Positions 10,316 through 20,832 of a stretch of 64,000 bases of DNA are shown one piece after another. Both the position numbers and the translations under genes were made by a program. Positions within the stretch are counted from its first letter, which is position 1, and each line of letters opens with the position of its first letter. Below the pieces are notes generated by a model, which saw only the letters and a list, made by a program, of their open reading frames with translations, did no database searches and was not told the DNA's origin. The stretch comes from Microcella humidisoli (GTDB taxonomy: Bacteria; Actinomycetota; Actinomycetes; Actinomycetales; Microbacteriaceae), in assembly GCF_024362325.1 (NCBI RefSeq), contig NZ_CP101497.1, forward strand, positions 2,589,679 through 2,653,678, read 5' to 3'.

Positions 10316-11227
10316 GTGACGGCGACGGCGGTGTCCGCGTTCGAGGCGGCGCGGCCCCGGCTGACCGGCCTCGCCTACCGGCTGCTCGGATCCTGGGCCG
10401 AGGCGGAGGACGTCGTTCAGGATGCGTGGCCGAAGTGGGCGGCCGTCGCGGGACCGGGCATCGCCAACCCGGATGCCTACTTGACCACCATGGTCACCCG
10501 GCTCGCCCTCACCGCGCTCGACTCGGCGCGCGTGCGCCGCGAGCAGTACGTCGGCCCGTGGCTGCCCGAACCCGTCGACACGCGGGCCGACCCCGCTCTC
10601 GGTGCCGAGACGGCCGAGGACCTCGACCTCGCGACCCTGCTGCTGCTCGAGCGGCTGAGCGGGCCCGAGCGCGCCGCGCTCGTGCTGCGCGAGGCGTTCG
10701 CGTACGACTACGCGTGCCTCGCCGAGGTGCTCGGCACGAGCGAGGCCGCCGCGCGGCAGCTCGTCTCGCGCGGGCGCCGGGCCCTCGAGGGCCAGCGGCG
10801 GCAACGGGTCGATGAGGCCCAGCGGGGCCAGCTGCTCGCGGCCTTTGTCGCGGCCGCCCAAGGCGGCGACCTGGCCGCGCTCGAAGCCGTGCTCGTCGAC
10901 GACGCCGTGGCGATCAGCGACGGCGGTGGAGTCGTGAGCGCCGCGCGCCGGCCCGTGCACGGCGCCGAGCAGGTCGCGCGCTTCGTGCTGGGCGTGCTCG
11001 AGAAGTTCGGGCAGGGTGTGCGCAGCATCCCGGTGCAGGCGAACGGCGAGACCGCCTTCCTCGCCATCGCGGAGGGGCCGGAGGGCGTCGAGCCCGTCGC
11101 GCTGTGGGCGCTCGACATCGGCGACGAGGGGGTGCGCGGGGTGCTCATCGTGCGGGCGCCCGACAAGCTCGCGCGCTTCGCAGCCGCCGCTCTGTCACAG
11201 ATCGACGGCCCGCCCGGTCGACTCTGA
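10316..11227 (+). CDS. ECF sigma factor, SigJ/ECF41 type
   Basis: 303 residues. Region 2 is RLTGLAYRLLGSWAEAEDVVQDAW, region 4 is LSGPERAALVLREAFAYDYACLAEVLG with a helix-turn-helix after it, and the C-terminal 110 residues form a SnoaL/NTF2-like domain (LLAAFVAAAQGGDLAALEAV). That fused domain is characteristic of ECF41 and takes the place of an anti-sigma factor. ECF41 genes usually sit beside an oxidoreductase-like partner; here a NAD(P)-binding protein gene follows 35 nt downstream. Confidence 0.9.
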   Translation: MTATAVSAFEAARPRLTGLAYRLLGSWAEAEDVVQDAWPKWAAVAGPGIANPDAYLTTMVTRLALTALDSARVRREQYVGPWLPEPVDTRADPALGAETAEDLDLATLLLLERLSGPERAALVLREAFAYDYACLAEVLGTSEAAARQLVSRGRRALEGQRRQRVDEAQRGQLLAAFVAAAQGGDLAALEAVLVDDAVAISDGGGVVSAARRPVHGAEQVARFVLGVLEKFGQGVRSIPVQANGETAFLAIAEGPEGVEPVALWALDIGDEGVRGVLIVRAPDKLARFAAAALSQIDGPPGRL

Positions 11228-11262
11228 GAGGGCGCGATGCGCGCGCCCACGAGAGGAGCACC

Positions 11263-12015
11263 ATGACCCTGCTGATCACCGGCGGCACCGGAACCCTGGG
11301 CCGCCCCACCGTCGAGGCGCTGCGCGCGGGCGGGATCGAGCCGCGCATCCTGAGCCGCCGCCCAGGCCCCGCCCACGTCGTCGCCGACCTCCAGTCGGGT
11401 GCCGGCGTACCCGAGGCGCTCGCGGGCGTCGACACCGTGCTGCACCTCGCGACCAACCGGCGGTCGGATGCTCGCGCAACCCAGCACCTCCTGCAGGCCG
11501 CCCGTTCCGCGGGCGTGCAGCACCTCGTGTACCTGTCGATCGTCGGCGTCGACGCCGTGCCGCTCGGGTACTACCGCTCGAAGCTCGCGTGCGAAGAGCT
11601 CGTCGCCGGGTCGGGCGTGCCGTTCACGATCCTGCGCGCGACGCAGTTCCACGACTTCGTGGCGGGGGCCTTTCGCGCGCAGCGACGGCTGCCCCGGGTC
11701 ATCGCGCTCGACGTGCCGTTCCAGCCGATCAGCACCGCGGCGGTCGCCGACCGGCTCGTGTCGCTCGTCGGCGCGGCGCCGGCGGACGGGCGCGTCGACG
11801 ACCTCGGCGGGCGTGCGGTGCTGCCGATGGCCGAGCTCGCCCGGCAATGGCTCGTGGCGCGTGGCTCGGCACCCGAGGCCGCCGAGCCACGGGTCGTCGA
11901 GTGGCACGCGCCCGGCAAGCTCGTCGGCGCCTACCGTGCAGGGCTGCACACGACCGGGGTGCCCGGGCCGGGCATCCGCTTCGCCGACTGGGCCGTGACG
12001 ACCGCCCGACAGTAG
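11263..12015 (+). CDS. NAD(P)-binding SDR/NmrA-like protein
   Basis: 250 residues beginning MTLLITGGTGTLGRPTVEAL, a Rossmann GxxGxxG fold, then LHLATNRRSDA, VYLSIVGVDAVPLGYYRSK and FTILRATQFHDFV, typical of atypical short-chain dehydrogenases (NmrA/YwnB group). The substrate is unknown. GAGAGGAG lies 6-8 nt before the ATG. It is likely co-transcribed with the ECF41-type sigma factor and is probably its partner or target. Confidence 0.85.
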   Translation: MTLLITGGTGTLGRPTVEALRAGGIEPRILSRRPGPAHVVADLQSGAGVPEALAGVDTVLHLATNRRSDARATQHLLQAARSAGVQHLVYLSIVGVDAVPLGYYRSKLACEELVAGSGVPFTILRATQFHDFVAGAFRAQRRLPRVIALDVPFQPISTAAVADRLVSLVGAAPADGRVDDLGGRAVLPMAELARQWLVARGSAPEAAEPRVVEWHAPGKLVGAYRAGLHTTGVPGPGIRFADWAVTTARQ

Positions 12016-12081
12016 CCCCGATGCTGGCGCCAGGGCTACCATCAGCGCAGCGGAGACCCGAAATCCGCTCAAGGAGGCACC

Positions 12082-13842
12082 GTGCGCCAACGGGCAGAGT
12101 TTCGTCGTCGCGCCGCCCTGCGGGTCGCGCTGAGCGTGCTCGGGACGTCGATGATCGGTGCCGGCCTGATGGTTCCGTCGGCGTGGGCGCTCGCATCGGG
12201 GCTCGACCCCGACCCGGCAGAGCCCTCCGAGGCCGGGTCCTCGGTGCACGGAACCGGGCAACTCGTCTTCGAGGGCACATCGGCGCGCGATTCCTTCTCG
12301 ATCGATGGTGAGACGCAAGACTCGCTCACCGACTCGGTGACCATCACCGTCACCTGTGTCGACTTCGCGTGCACGTTCGAGGGCGTTCCCTACTGGCTTC
12401 GACTCGTCACCGAGGGCACGATCGTCGACTCGGCGATCGTCGTCTCCTGGTCGCAGCCCGCATCAGGCACTCCGTGCGCTGCGGACGACTCGCCCGACTA
12501 CTACGAGAACCAGACCGAGGGGATCGCGACGCTCACCGCCGAAGCACTGACCGCCACCGGGCGAGAAGCACCGAGCGACTGGATCGAGTGCAGCGATACT
12601 CGACGCGTGACGCGCTGGGGCAGCGACCTGGTGCTCGACGCCACCCGCGTGAGCGGCGACCCGTGCGTGCTCGACGAGGCGGTGTGCCCCGAGTCGCGAG
12701 CTGTCGACGTCGCCATTCCGGTCGACGCCCCGGTCGCACCGAGCACGCCCAGCGTGTTCAGCGAGCTACACACGCCCGCCGACACCCTCGCGCCGCAGCA
12801 GGTCATCACCGCAGTGCTGCTGACTCTCGTGCTCGTGATTCTGCTCGCGCTGCCGACTGCGCTGCTCAACAGCGCGTCGAGCACCGGCGCCGGGAAGGTT
12901 GCGGCGTGGCGTGCAAGCATCGCTGCCCGGCGCGCGGCGCTCGGCAGCGGACTGCCCACTGGCCTGCGCCAGACCGGCGAGAAGGCGCGTGCGTGGTGGG
13001 CTCGAGCATCCACGGCGAAGCGCGGACTGCCGCTCGCCGTCGCGACCCTGCTGGTCGCCGCCATCATGAGCGGATTCGTCGATCCCGACTTCGGCGCTGG
13101 TGCGAGCACTCCACGCGTGCTGCTGTCGATCGTGCTGGGCTTCACCCTCGAGGTGCTGCTCGGCTGGGTCGCGATGCTGGTCCTGCTGCCACGCCTCATC
13201 GCCGGCGTGGATGCTCGCCTCGACGTTCGCCCCGCGACGCTGCTGATCGTGCTCGGTGCCGTGATCGTCACCCGCCTCACCGGGTTCGAGCCCGGCATCG
13301 TGTTCGGCCTCGTCGCCGGAGTCGCGGTCGGCGCAACCCTCGCGACCGCCGCGCGCGTGCGAGTCGCGCTCGCAAGCCTCGGCTGGGGCTACGGCCTCGC
13401 CCTCCTCGCGTGGGTCACCTACGCGGCCCTCGAGCCCGCCGTGCTCGATGCCGCTGCAGCGAGCACCGACGGGCTTCCCCCGCTCGGCCTCGTGCTGCTG
13501 CGCGAAGCTCTGGCGGCCATGACGATGGCAGGCATCGCGGCCTTGCCGGTCGCGCTCGTGCCCGCGCGCGGGCTCACGGGCCATGAGGTCTGGCTGTGGT
13601 CGAAGCCTCTGTGGGCGGGCCTCTACGCCGTCGGTCTGCTGTCGTTCTTCCTGGTGCTCATGCCGATGCCGTTCGCGTGGGCGGGCGTCGAAGCCGCGCT
13701 CGCCACCTGGGTCACCGGCTACCTGATCTACGCGGGCGTCGCGGTCGCGCTCTGGCTCGCAGTCACGCAACCCTGGAAACGGGATACTGAGCCGCAGCCG
13801 CTCGCCCCCGCCGAATCCCCCGCAGCCGAGCTCGTCGAGTAG
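12082..13842 (+). CDS. Large membrane protein, function unknown
   Basis: 586 residues. A signal-peptide-like N-terminus (basic RRRAALR, then a hydrophobic run ending SAWALA) precedes an extracytoplasmic domain of about 200 residues with paired cysteines, and then about nine hydrophobic helices starting at VITAVLLTLVLVILLALP. The ribosome site AAGGAGGC precedes the GTG at 12082. I do not recognise the family. It ends convergent to leuA, with a paired repeat in the gap. Confidence 0.75.
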   Translation: MRQRAEFRRRAALRVALSVLGTSMIGAGLMVPSAWALASGLDPDPAEPSEAGSSVHGTGQLVFEGTSARDSFSIDGETQDSLTDSVTITVTCVDFACTFEGVPYWLRLVTEGTIVDSAIVVSWSQPASGTPCAADDSPDYYENQTEGIATLTAEALTATGREAPSDWIECSDTRRVTRWGSDLVLDATRVSGDPCVLDEAVCPESRAVDVAIPVDAPVAPSTPSVFSELHTPADTLAPQQVITAVLLTLVLVILLALPTALLNSASSTGAGKVAAWRASIAARRAALGSGLPTGLRQTGEKARAWWARASTAKRGLPLAVATLLVAAIMSGFVDPDFGAGASTPRVLLSIVLGFTLEVLLGWVAMLVLLPRLIAGVDARLDVRPATLLIVLGAVIVTRLTGFEPGIVFGLVAGVAVGATLATAARVRVALASLGWGYGLALLAWVTYAALEPAVLDAAAASTDGLPPLGLVLLREALAAMTMAGIAALPVALVPARGLTGHEVWLWSKPLWAGLYAVGLLSFFLVLMPMPFAWAGVEAALATWVTGYLIYAGVAVALWLAVTQPWKRDTEPQPLAPAESPAAELVE

Positions 13843-13878
13843 AGCGCGCTACCCGTAGCCCACGCCCACCATCGGCGT

Positions 13879-13975
13879 CTCCACAATTCAGGAGATCGCG
13901 ACAGGAAGGAGCCGCGACACGCCTGAACACGGGCGCAGGGCTTTTTCTTGATGCCGAGTCTCCTGAATTGTGGAG
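13879..13975. repeat. Paired inverted repeat 5
   Basis: Left arm CTCCACAATTCAGGAG (13879-13894) and right arm CTCCTGAATTGTGGAG (13960-13975) have a 65-nt spacer. They lie between two convergent genes, the large membrane protein gene (stop 13842) and leuA (stop 14027). The spacer contains CTTTTTCTT, so a terminator role is possible here. Confidence 0.95.
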
Positions 13976-14026
13976 ATCGCGACGGATGCGGCGGGCACCT
14001 CGGGTGCCCGCCGTGCGGCTCCGGCC

Positions 14027-15817
<1,791 letters not shown>

Positions 15818-15834
15818 TCAGCCGACGACGAACT

Positions 15835-15873
15835 CCGCGACGAGGAAGGCTACGGGTCTAAGCCTCGTCGCGG
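15835..15873 (-). promoter_or_regulatory. leuA leader hairpin (attenuator element)
   Basis: On the minus strand CCGCGACGAGG (15873-15863) can pair perfectly with CCTCGTCGCGG (15845-15835), an 11-bp stem with a 17-nt loop. The 5' arm overlaps codons 9-13 of the leader peptide, so a ribosome stalled at the Leu codons just upstream would change whether it forms. No U-run terminator follows the stem, so the output could be translational or Rho-linked. Confidence 0.6.
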
Positions 15874-15899
15874 CAGCGAAGAAGGAGCTGGCCGAACAC
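15858..15899 (-). CDS. leuL: leu operon leader peptide
   Basis: A 13-codon frame from GTG at 15897-15899 encodes MFGQLLLRCRDEA and ends TAG at 15858. Three consecutive Leu codons (CTC CTT CTT), two of them of a type rare in GC-rich DNA, sit at positions 5-7. It lies 70 nt upstream of leuA on the same strand and overlaps the hairpin above. Leucine leader peptides before leuA are established in actinobacteria. A TACCCT-like -10 lies about 8 nt before the GTG, so it may be leaderless. Confidence 0.65.
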   Translation of the reverse strand: MFGQLLLRCRDEA

Positions 15900-16048
15900 G
15901 CTTTCAGGGTACACCCGCGTTCTGCGCACACGCGAATGCGGTTCGGGATGCTGTGCCGTCAGCCTTTCGGATGAAAAGGGTCATCCGCTCGGGTGAGCCG
16001 CGCGAGTTTCGCTCGGATGCGGGCCGCGCGGCCCGTACCGTGGCGGAC

Positions 16049-17308
16049 ATGTTCGATCGACTCATCACGTGGTTCACGCCCGAGCGCCGTGCGCGCATCC
16101 TCTTTCCCGTCGAGATAGCGCTCGGCGCGTGGCTCGCGCTCGCCATTCTGCTCAATCAGCAGTGGTGGGGCGGGGTGGTGCTGGGCACGCTCAACGCGAT
16201 CCTTGCGGCCGCTTTTGGCTTTGCGGTGATCACGCACAGGGTGCGCCCAGCGCTGGCGGTCATCGCGCTCGTCACGGGAGGCCTTGCGTTCGTTTTGACG
16301 TTCCTGGTCGGCGCAGGACCGAACAATGGCTTCGCATTCCTCGCGGCGGCTCTCGTTCTCTTCGGCACCGCTGCCTACGGTTCCCCGGCAATTCGGCTGG
16401 TCGGCCTGGCACTCTCCGCATTTGCAGCTGCGACAGTCGTCGTAACGATCGTCGCTTTCGTCGGAGCCAACTACACGGCTGGAATCGGGTTCGTGGTGAA
16501 CCAGGGACTGTGGCTTCTAGCGTCGGCGCTAGTTGCGCTGCTGCCGTGGGTGCTCGGCGAGCTCGTGCGCAGCATCCGGAATCGGCGCCAGCTGAGCGCG
16601 ACCGTCGCGACCGTCAGCACGCAGCGCGACGCGGCCCTCACGCGCGCCGACCTCGAGGCCGAGCGCACGCGGGTCGCGCGCGACGTGCACGACATCGTCG
16701 CCCACTCGCTCACGGTCGTCATCGCGCAGGCCGATGGGGCACGGTACGCGACGGCGGGCGACTCCCCCGCGGCGGCCGACGCCTTCGAGACGATCGCGCA
16801 GACCGCGCGGGATGCCCTCGCCGACGTGCGCGTGCTGCTCACCGAGCTGCGGCACACGCAGGAGGCCGGGCCGCAGCCGGGGCTCGCCGACCTCGACGCG
16901 CTGCTCGGCGCGATGCGCGACTCCGGCCTCGCACTCGAGGTGCGGGAGTTCGGCGACCGCGGGCGCCTGACCGAGTCGCGCGAGCTCGCGCTCTACCGCA
17001 TCGTGCAGGAGTCGCTCACGAACGCGCTGCGGCATGGCGACGGGGCCGCGACCCTCGAGCTCGAGTGGGGTGAACAGGCCGTCGACCTCGTGGTGACGAA
17101 CACCGCGAGTGGTGCGGCTACCGAGAGCGATCGCGGGCACGGCATCGACGGGATGCGCGAGCGCGCATCCCTCGCCGGTGGCGAGCTGAGCGTGCACGAG
17201 GGCGCGGTGTTCCGCGTGCGGGCGCGCCTGCCGCTCGAGGCGCGCACGGAGGTGCCGGCTGAGCCCGCGCCGACCGAGGAGCTCATCAACGCGGGAGTCC
17301 CGGCGTGA
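16049..17308 (+). CDS. Two-component sensor histidine kinase (HisKA_3 type)
   Basis: 419 residues: about five N-terminal membrane helices, then a dimerisation/phosphoacceptor segment RTRVARDVHDIVAHSLTVV (His acceptor) and an ATPase domain with SLTNALRHGDGAATLEL and DRGHGIDGMRERA. This is the NarX/DesK class that partners with LuxR-type regulators. The start could be the ATG at 16049 or a GTG at 16040. Its stop overlaps a small gene that in turn overlaps the response regulator gene. Confidence 0.9.
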   Translation: MFDRLITWFTPERRARILFPVEIALGAWLALAILLNQQWWGGVVLGTLNAILAAAFGFAVITHRVRPALAVIALVTGGLAFVLTFLVGAGPNNGFAFLAAALVLFGTAAYGSPAIRLVGLALSAFAAATVVVTIVAFVGANYTAGIGFVVNQGLWLLASALVALLPWVLGELVRSIRNRRQLSATVATVSTQRDAALTRADLEAERTRVARDVHDIVAHSLTVVIAQADGARYATAGDSPAAADAFETIAQTARDALADVRVLLTELRHTQEAGPQPGLADLDALLGAMRDSGLALEVREFGDRGRLTESRELALYRIVQESLTNALRHGDGAATLELEWGEQAVDLVVTNTASGAATESDRGHGIDGMRERASLAGGELSVHEGAVFRVRARLPLEARTEVPAEPAPTEELINAGVPA

Positions 17309-17409
17309 CCGCGCCCGCCGCTCCCCCGCCGCTGGTCGTGCTCGTGAGCCTCGTCACGGTGCCGCGCCGGCCGCTCGACCCCGCCGCGCTGCCGTGGGGC
17401 ACGCCGTGA
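17305..17409 (+). CDS. Small protein gene between kinase and regulator
   Basis: 34 codons from GTG at 17305 to TGA at 17407-17409, rich in Pro, Val and Leu (MTAPAAPPPLVVLVSLV at the start). Its GTG overlaps the kinase stop and its stop overlaps the regulator GTG, both as GTGA. These exact junctions suggest it is translated, at least as a coupling relay. There is no recognisable domain. A chance frame is the alternative. Confidence 0.45.
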   Translation: MTAPAAPPPLVVLVSLVTVPRRPLDPAALPWGTP

Positions 17410-18107
17410 GCCCGATCCGCGTGCTGCTCGTCGACGACCAGCCGCTGTTCCGGCGCGGGGTGCGCATGCTCATCGACTCGCAGCCCGACCTCGCCGTCGT
17501 CGGCGAGGCCGGCGACGGCGGCGAGGCCGTCGTCGCCGCCGGCGAGGCGCTGCCCGACGTCGTGCTCATGGACATCCGGATGCCGCGCGCCGACGGCATC
17601 GCGGGCACGGCGGGCATCCTGCGATCAGCCACCGAGGCGGGGCGCACACCGCCGCGCATCATCGTGCTCACGACCTTCGACCTCGACGACGCGGCGCTGC
17701 GGGCGATCCGCGCGGGCGCGAGCGGCTTCCTGCTGAAGGACGCCGAGCCCGAGTTCCTGCTCGCCGCCATCCGCGCGGTGCACGGTGGCCACGCCGTCGT
17801 CGCGCCCGGCGCGATCAGCGACCTGCTCGCGCACGTCGGTACCGCTCCGGATGCTCTCCGCACGCAGTCACCCGCCGACCTCTCCGCGGCGCACGACGCG
17901 GCGCTGCCCTCGCTCAGCAAGCGCGAGCGCGAGATCTTCACCGCCGTCGCCGAGGGCCTCAGCAATGCCGAGATCGCGGCGCGCGAGTTCGTGGCCGAGG
18001 CGACCGTGAAGTCGCACGTCGGCAGGATTCTCGCCAAGCTCGGCCTGCGCGACCGCGTGCAGGTGGTGCTCTACGCCCACGACCACGGGCTGCTACCGCG
18101 CCGCTGA
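17406..18107 (+). CDS. NarL/LuxR-family response regulator
   Basis: 233 residues. The receiver domain has the acidic pair in LLVDDQPLFRRG, the phosphoacceptor Asp in VVLMDIRMPRADG and the Lys in GFLLKDAEPE. The C-terminal LuxR helix-turn-helix reads LSKREREIFTAVAEGLSNAEIA. It pairs with the upstream kinase, and the GTG start at 17406 overlaps the small gene. The stimulus is unknown. Confidence 0.93.
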   Translation: MSPIRVLLVDDQPLFRRGVRMLIDSQPDLAVVGEAGDGGEAVVAAGEALPDVVLMDIRMPRADGIAGTAGILRSATEAGRTPPRIIVLTTFDLDDAALRAIRAGASGFLLKDAEPEFLLAAIRAVHGGHAVVAPGAISDLLAHVGTAPDALRTQSPADLSAAHDAALPSLSKREREIFTAVAEGLSNAEIAAREFVAEATVKSHVGRILAKLGLRDRVQVVLYAHDHGLLPRR

Positions 18108-18123
18108 GCTGCGCTGCGCGGCC

Positions 18124-19056
18124 CTAGAACCCGAGCTTGCCGAGCTGCTTGGGGTCGCGCTGCCACTCTTTCGCAACCTTGACGTGCAGCTTGAGGAAGA
18201 CGCGGCGGCCCATGAGCTGCTCGATCTCGAGGCGCGCGCGTGTGCCGACCTCGGTCAGGCGCGACCCCTTGTGCCCGATGATGATGCCCTTCTGGCTGTC
18301 GCGCTCGACCCAGACGTTGGCGAAGATGTCGAGCACGCCGCCGGGCGACCGCTCGGTCATCTCGTCGACCGTGACGGCGAGCGAGTGCGGCAGCTCGTCG
18401 CTCACACCTTCGAGCGCTGCCTCGCGGATGAGCTCGGCGACACGGTCATCGGTCGACTCGTCGGTCACGGCATCGTCGTCGTAGAGCGCGGGCGACTCGG
18501 GCATGAGGGCGATGAGCTGCTCGGCGAGCAAGTTGACCTGGTCTCCCGTGACGGCCGAGAGCGGGATGATGAGGTCCCACTCGCGCAGCTGCGACACCGC
18601 GAGCAGCTGCTCGGCGACACGGGTGCCACCCGCGGCGTCGGTCTTCGTGACGATCGCGACCTTGCGCGTGCGCGGGAAGCTCTCGAGCTGCTCGTTGATG
18701 AACTTGTCGCCCGGCCCGATCGGCTCGTTGGCGGGCACGCAGAAGCCGATCACGTCGACGTCGCCGAGGGTGTCCTGCACGACCGCGTTGAGGCGCTCGC
18801 CGAGCAGGGTGCGCGGGCGGTGCATGCCGGGCGTGTCGACGACGATCAACTGCCCGGATGCGCGGTGCACGATGCCGCGGATCGCCCGCCGCGTGGTCTG
18901 CGGCTTCGAGCTGGTGATGGCGACCTTCTCGCCGACGAGCGCGTTCGTGAGAGTCGACTTGCCGACGTTGGGGCGGCCGACGAAGGTGACGAATCCGGCC
19001 CGGAACGTGGGCTCGGGCGACGCGGCCGTGCCCCCGCGGGGCTTGCGGGCGCTCAC
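18124..19056 (-). CDS. era: GTPase Era
   Basis: Ribosome-assembly GTPase that binds the 3' end of 16S rRNA. The 310 residues contain the G1 motif GRPNVGKSTL, G3 DTPGMHRPR, a G4 site read TKTD, and a C-terminal KH domain (GIIIGHKGSRLTEVGTRARLEIE). The GTG start at 19056 overlaps the stop of the corC-like gene. It is the last gene of the phoH-ybeY-corC-era run. Confidence 0.97.
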   Translation of the reverse strand: MSARKPRGGTAASPEPTFRAGFVTFVGRPNVGKSTLTNALVGEKVAITSSKPQTTRRAIRGIVHRASGQLIVVDTPGMHRPRTLLGERLNAVVQDTLGDVDVIGFCVPANEPIGPGDKFINEQLESFPRTRKVAIVTKTDAAGGTRVAEQLLAVSQLREWDLIIPLSAVTGDQVNLLAEQLIALMPESPALYDDDAVTDESTDDRVAELIREAALEGVSDELPHSLAVTVDEMTERSPGGVLDIFANVWVERDSQKGIIIGHKGSRLTEVGTRARLEIEQLMGRRVFLKLHVKVAKEWQRDPKQLGKLGF

Positions 19057-20366
19057 TCGGCCTCCTCCCGGTCGCGGTCGCCCGCGAAGGCGATGCGGGC
19101 ATCCAGGAGCGCCTGATCGGCCTCGACGAGCACCGTGACGACGCGCTTACGACGGCCCTCGGTGCGCTCGGCGGTGAGGTGCAGACCGTCGATCGTGACG
19201 GTCGACCCGGCGACGGGCAGGCGCCCGAGGTGCTTCGCGAGCAGGCCGCCGACCGAGTCGACCTCGTCGTCGTCGAGCTCGATGCCGAACAGGTCGCCGA
19301 GCTCGTCGATGGGCATGCGCGCGCTCACCCGGAACTGGTTCTCGCCCAGCCGCTCGCTGTCGGCCGATTCACGGTCGTACTCGTCGACGATCTCGCCCAC
19401 GAGCTCCTCGATGAGGTCCTCCATGGTGACGAGACCCGCGATACCGCCGTACTCGTCGACGACGAGCGCGAGGTGGTTCGACTCCAGCTGCAGCTGCCGC
19501 AGGGCGTCGTCGGCCTTCTTCGACTCTGGCAGGAACAGGGCGGGCTTCACGAGCTCGTCGACGAGCGCGGTGGCCGCCTGCTTCGGCTTTTCGAACGTGA
19601 GGCGGGATGCGTCGCGCAGGTACACCACGCCCAGCACCTCATCGGCGCTCTCGCCGACGACGGGCACGCGCGAGACGCCGCGGCTGAGGAACAAGGACAT
19701 CGCCTCGGCGACGGTGGCGCCCTGCTCGAGCACGATCATGTCGGTGCGCGGCACCATGACCTCGCGCACGATCGTGTCGTTGAACTCGAAGATCGAGTGG
19801 ATGAGCTCGCGATCCTCCTCTTCGAGCACGTCGAGCTCGGTGGCCTCGTCGACCATGTTGAGCAGCTGCTCCTCGCTCGAGAAGCTCGCGCTCGACGGGC
19901 GCCCGGGCGTGACGCGGTTGCCGAGCACGACGAGCGCGTCGGCGAGCGGGCCCGTGAGCAGGCGCACGCCGCGGATGAGCCAGTCGAAGGTGCCGAGCAT
20001 CGCGCGCGGGTGCGCGCGGCCGACCGAGCGCGGGCTCGACCCGACGAGGATGAACGAGACGCCGATCATGATGCCGGCGCTGATGAGCAGCACCCACCAC
20101 CACTCGTCGATGAGCGTGGCGAAGCCGATCGTGACGAGCACGGCGGCGATCGTCTCGGCGACGATGCGGAGGAAGTTGAGGGCGTTGACGTGCGCGCCGA
20201 CATCGGCGGCGACGGCGTGCAGGCGCGCGGGCCGAGCGCGATCGGAGGCGATGTCGACGAGCTCGATCCGGCTGACGACACCGAGCGCCGCGTCGATCGA
20301 GGCGAGCAGGCCGCCGATCGCGACGAGCAGGCCGGCGGCGACGAAGAACAGCAGCGTCGCGGTCAT
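19053..20366 (-). CDS. CorC/HlyC-family hemolysin-like membrane protein with CBS domains
   Basis: 437 residues: an N-terminal DUF21 membrane domain, then a CBS pair (VMVPRTDMIVLEQGATV; ALVVDEYGGIAGLVTMEDLIEELVG), and a C-terminal CorC_HlyC domain. The family is linked to magnesium or metal export. The ATG at 20364-20366 overlaps the ybeY stop. The position between ybeY and era is conserved in actinobacteria. Confidence 0.93.
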   Translation of the reverse strand: MTATLLFFVAAGLLVAIGGLLASIDAALGVVSRIELVDIASDRARPARLHAVAADVGAHVNALNFLRIVAETIAAVLVTIGFATLIDEWWWVLLISAGIMIGVSFILVGSSPRSVGRAHPRAMLGTFDWLIRGVRLLTGPLADALVVLGNRVTPGRPSSASFSSEEQLLNMVDEATELDVLEEEDRELIHSIFEFNDTIVREVMVPRTDMIVLEQGATVAEAMSLFLSRGVSRVPVVGESADEVLGVVYLRDASRLTFEKPKQAATALVDELVKPALFLPESKKADDALRQLQLESNHLALVVDEYGGIAGLVTMEDLIEELVGEIVDEYDRESADSERLGENQFRVSARMPIDELGDLFGIELDDDEVDSVGGLLAKHLGRLPVAGSTVTIDGLHLTAERTEGRRKRVVTVLVEADQALLDARIAFAGDRDREEAE

Positions 20367-20830
20367 CGGCGACGACCCCGCTCGGCCAGGGTGAAGCTCA
20401 CGAGGATGTCGCGCTGGATGCCGAACATCTCCTTCTCCTCCTCCGGCTCGGCGTGGTCGAAGCCCAGCAGGTGCAGGATTCCGTGAGTGGTCAGGAGCAG
20501 CAGCTCGTCCTGCGTGGAGTGCCCGGCGGCCTCGGCCTGCTGAATCGCCACCTGGGGGCACAGCACGATGTCGCCGAGCAGCCCGGGGGGCGTCGGCTCG
20601 TCGTCGCTGCCCGGCCGCAGCTCGTCCATCGGGAAGCTCAGCACGTCGGTGGGGCCGGGCTCGTCCATCCACTGCACATGCAGCTGCTCGATCGCGGCCT
20701 CGTCGACGAGCACGATCGCGAGCTCGGCGTCGCGGTGCACGTTGAGGAACTCGAAGGCGTGCAGCGCGAGGCGCTGCAGCGAGTCCTCCTCGACGGGGAT
20801 GCCCGACTCGTTGTTGATCTCGACGGCCAT
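20363..20830 (-). CDS. ybeY: Endoribonuclease YbeY (rRNA maturation)
   Basis: 155 residues. The metal-binding motif THGILHLLGFDHAEPEE holds the three zinc-ligand histidines, and VQWMDEPGPTDVLSFPMDE is the other conserved block. It acts in 16S rRNA 3'-end maturation and ribosome quality control. It is 2 nt after phoH and overlaps the next gene by 4 bp. Confidence 0.96.
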   Translation of the reverse strand: MAVEINNESGIPVEEDSLQRLALHAFEFLNVHRDAELAIVLVDEAAIEQLHVQWMDEPGPTDVLSFPMDELRPGSDDEPTPPGLLGDIVLCPQVAIQQAEAAGHSTQDELLLLTTHGILHLLGFDHAEPEEEKEMFGIQRDILVSFTLAERGRRR

Positions 20831-20832
20831 GC

